Source: Ignelater luminosus (lineage: Eukaryota; Arthropoda; Insecta; Coleoptera; Elateridae). From it: 64,000 nucleotides of DNA. The DNA lies in contig VTPC01090618.1 of assembly GCA_011009095.1 (NCBI GenBank), positions 33,856 through 97,855 on the forward strand. The letters are read 5' to 3'. The first letter of the stretch is position 1, and every line of letters starts with the position of its first letter. Shown here piece after piece: positions 63,338 to 64,000 of the stretch. The notes beneath the pieces were generated by a model, which was given only the letters and a program-made list of their open reading frames with translations, was not told the origin of the DNA and ran no database searches. Made by a program: the position numbers and the translations under genes.

Positions 63338-64000
63338 GTTACTTATTTATTTATACCTATCTTTTGTAGATAACAGAAATTACCATTTCCGATAAATTCT
63401 GCGATGTTTTCTCAACGTATTTCAGAATTAGTTCAATTCTTGACGACCATAAATCATAGTTATCTATAATCATTATAAAAAGTTGGTTTTGCATATAACA
63501 ATTCCAATCTATTTCTAGATAATTTATTTTTTCATTACCAGTAAGTTTTTTGAGGGCGTCCGGAAATACAATCTCGATTGACTTTATGACAGTTTGTCAG
63601 TTCTCTTGCTAGTTTTGCTACAATTATAATTTTAAATCAAACTGCAAATTAATCCCGATTTGGAGCTCGGAAATCTCGAATAAAAATCGCAAGGCGAAGT
63701 GGCCTCATGCCATTTGCATTTTAAATAAAATTAGAATTTTATCAAAATATGCGTTTTTAAGAAAAACAGAAGTTAAACAATAAATGTGTGTCGAGCCTTC
63801 CCAGGTAAGTAGATTTTTTTTCAGTTGCTGTAAACTTTGTGGTAGCTTCAAATGTATTTTCGATATGTTTGGAATGAGGTGTCAATTCGCATTTATTGAA
63901 CCAAGAAGGATGGTTGCTGCAGTCTTCACGACTGAAGAAATTTGTTAGAAGTAAACACATTTGTATTTTAGACGCAAATGTGTGATTTTGTCACGAACTC
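63338..64000. other. SCAPER intron 10, last part in the window
   Basis: AT-rich. CCCAG|GTAAGT at 63796-63806 looks like a donor, but no SCAPER-like codons precede it. No gene recognised. Confidence 0.4.

Noticed and set aside
63796..63806. Donor site CCCAG|GTAAGT as the next SCAPER exon
   Set aside because: No acceptor with compatible phase and no SCAPER-like codons upstream.

Overview
This is an AT-rich arthropod nuclear sequence, almost certainly from an insect. It has introns, TATA boxes on small secreted-protein genes, and one conserved animal gene buried in a dense, nested collection of transposable elements. I see no bacterial, organellar or CRISPR features. The order of insect cannot be fixed from the window alone.

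The host gene is SCAPER (S-phase cyclin A-associated protein in the ER) on the plus strand. Ten exons run from 26646 to 57192 and the gene continues beyond the window. All splice phases agree. The first nine exons are compact, and intron 9 is a 24.2 kb transposon-filled intron. Exon 3 carries two single extra A bases in A-tracts that shift the frame.

Upstream, at 4.7-6.4 kb on the minus strand, are two tandem two-exon genes for small secreted Gly/Trp/Tyr-rich peptides (81 and 88 aa). They share the same gene structure and a 12-bp TATA-region motif. A third, broken copy of the exon 1/intron/signal-peptide module lies at 4.7-4.9 kb.

The region from 1 to 26 kb is otherwise a repeat landscape. 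In order it holds: a ZMYM1-like hAT end; a mariner split by a 276-bp solo LTR; a CR1-like LINE carrying a tRNA-derived foldback insertion; LINE reverse transcriptase fragments; and an 8.4 kb composite element (13066-21428) with CAC...GTG inverted ends. That composite contains a GC-rich gag-like (PRE_C2HC plus three zinc knuckles) gene with its own TATA box but no reverse transcriptase. It also contains a 495-residue open frame of a multicopy arthropod family without an assigned function, which looks like an RNase H-fold transposase. This is the best candidate for an undescribed system.

Intron 9 and the next intron (33-64 kb) hold: a structurally intact DD41D mariner (38009-39313, 361-aa transposase, 31-bp perfect inverted repeats, TA target duplication); a 1.2 kb foldback element inside a mariner relic; a degenerate SETMAR-type mariner; a complete but decayed GTF2IRD2-like hAT (53849-56742) with an 8-bp target duplication; and a Tigger/pogo element (58700-63335) that itself hosts a deleted DD41D-like mariner and a second pogo-family element.

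Gene boundaries rest on splice phase, protein motifs and repeat termini read by eye. No database search was possible.
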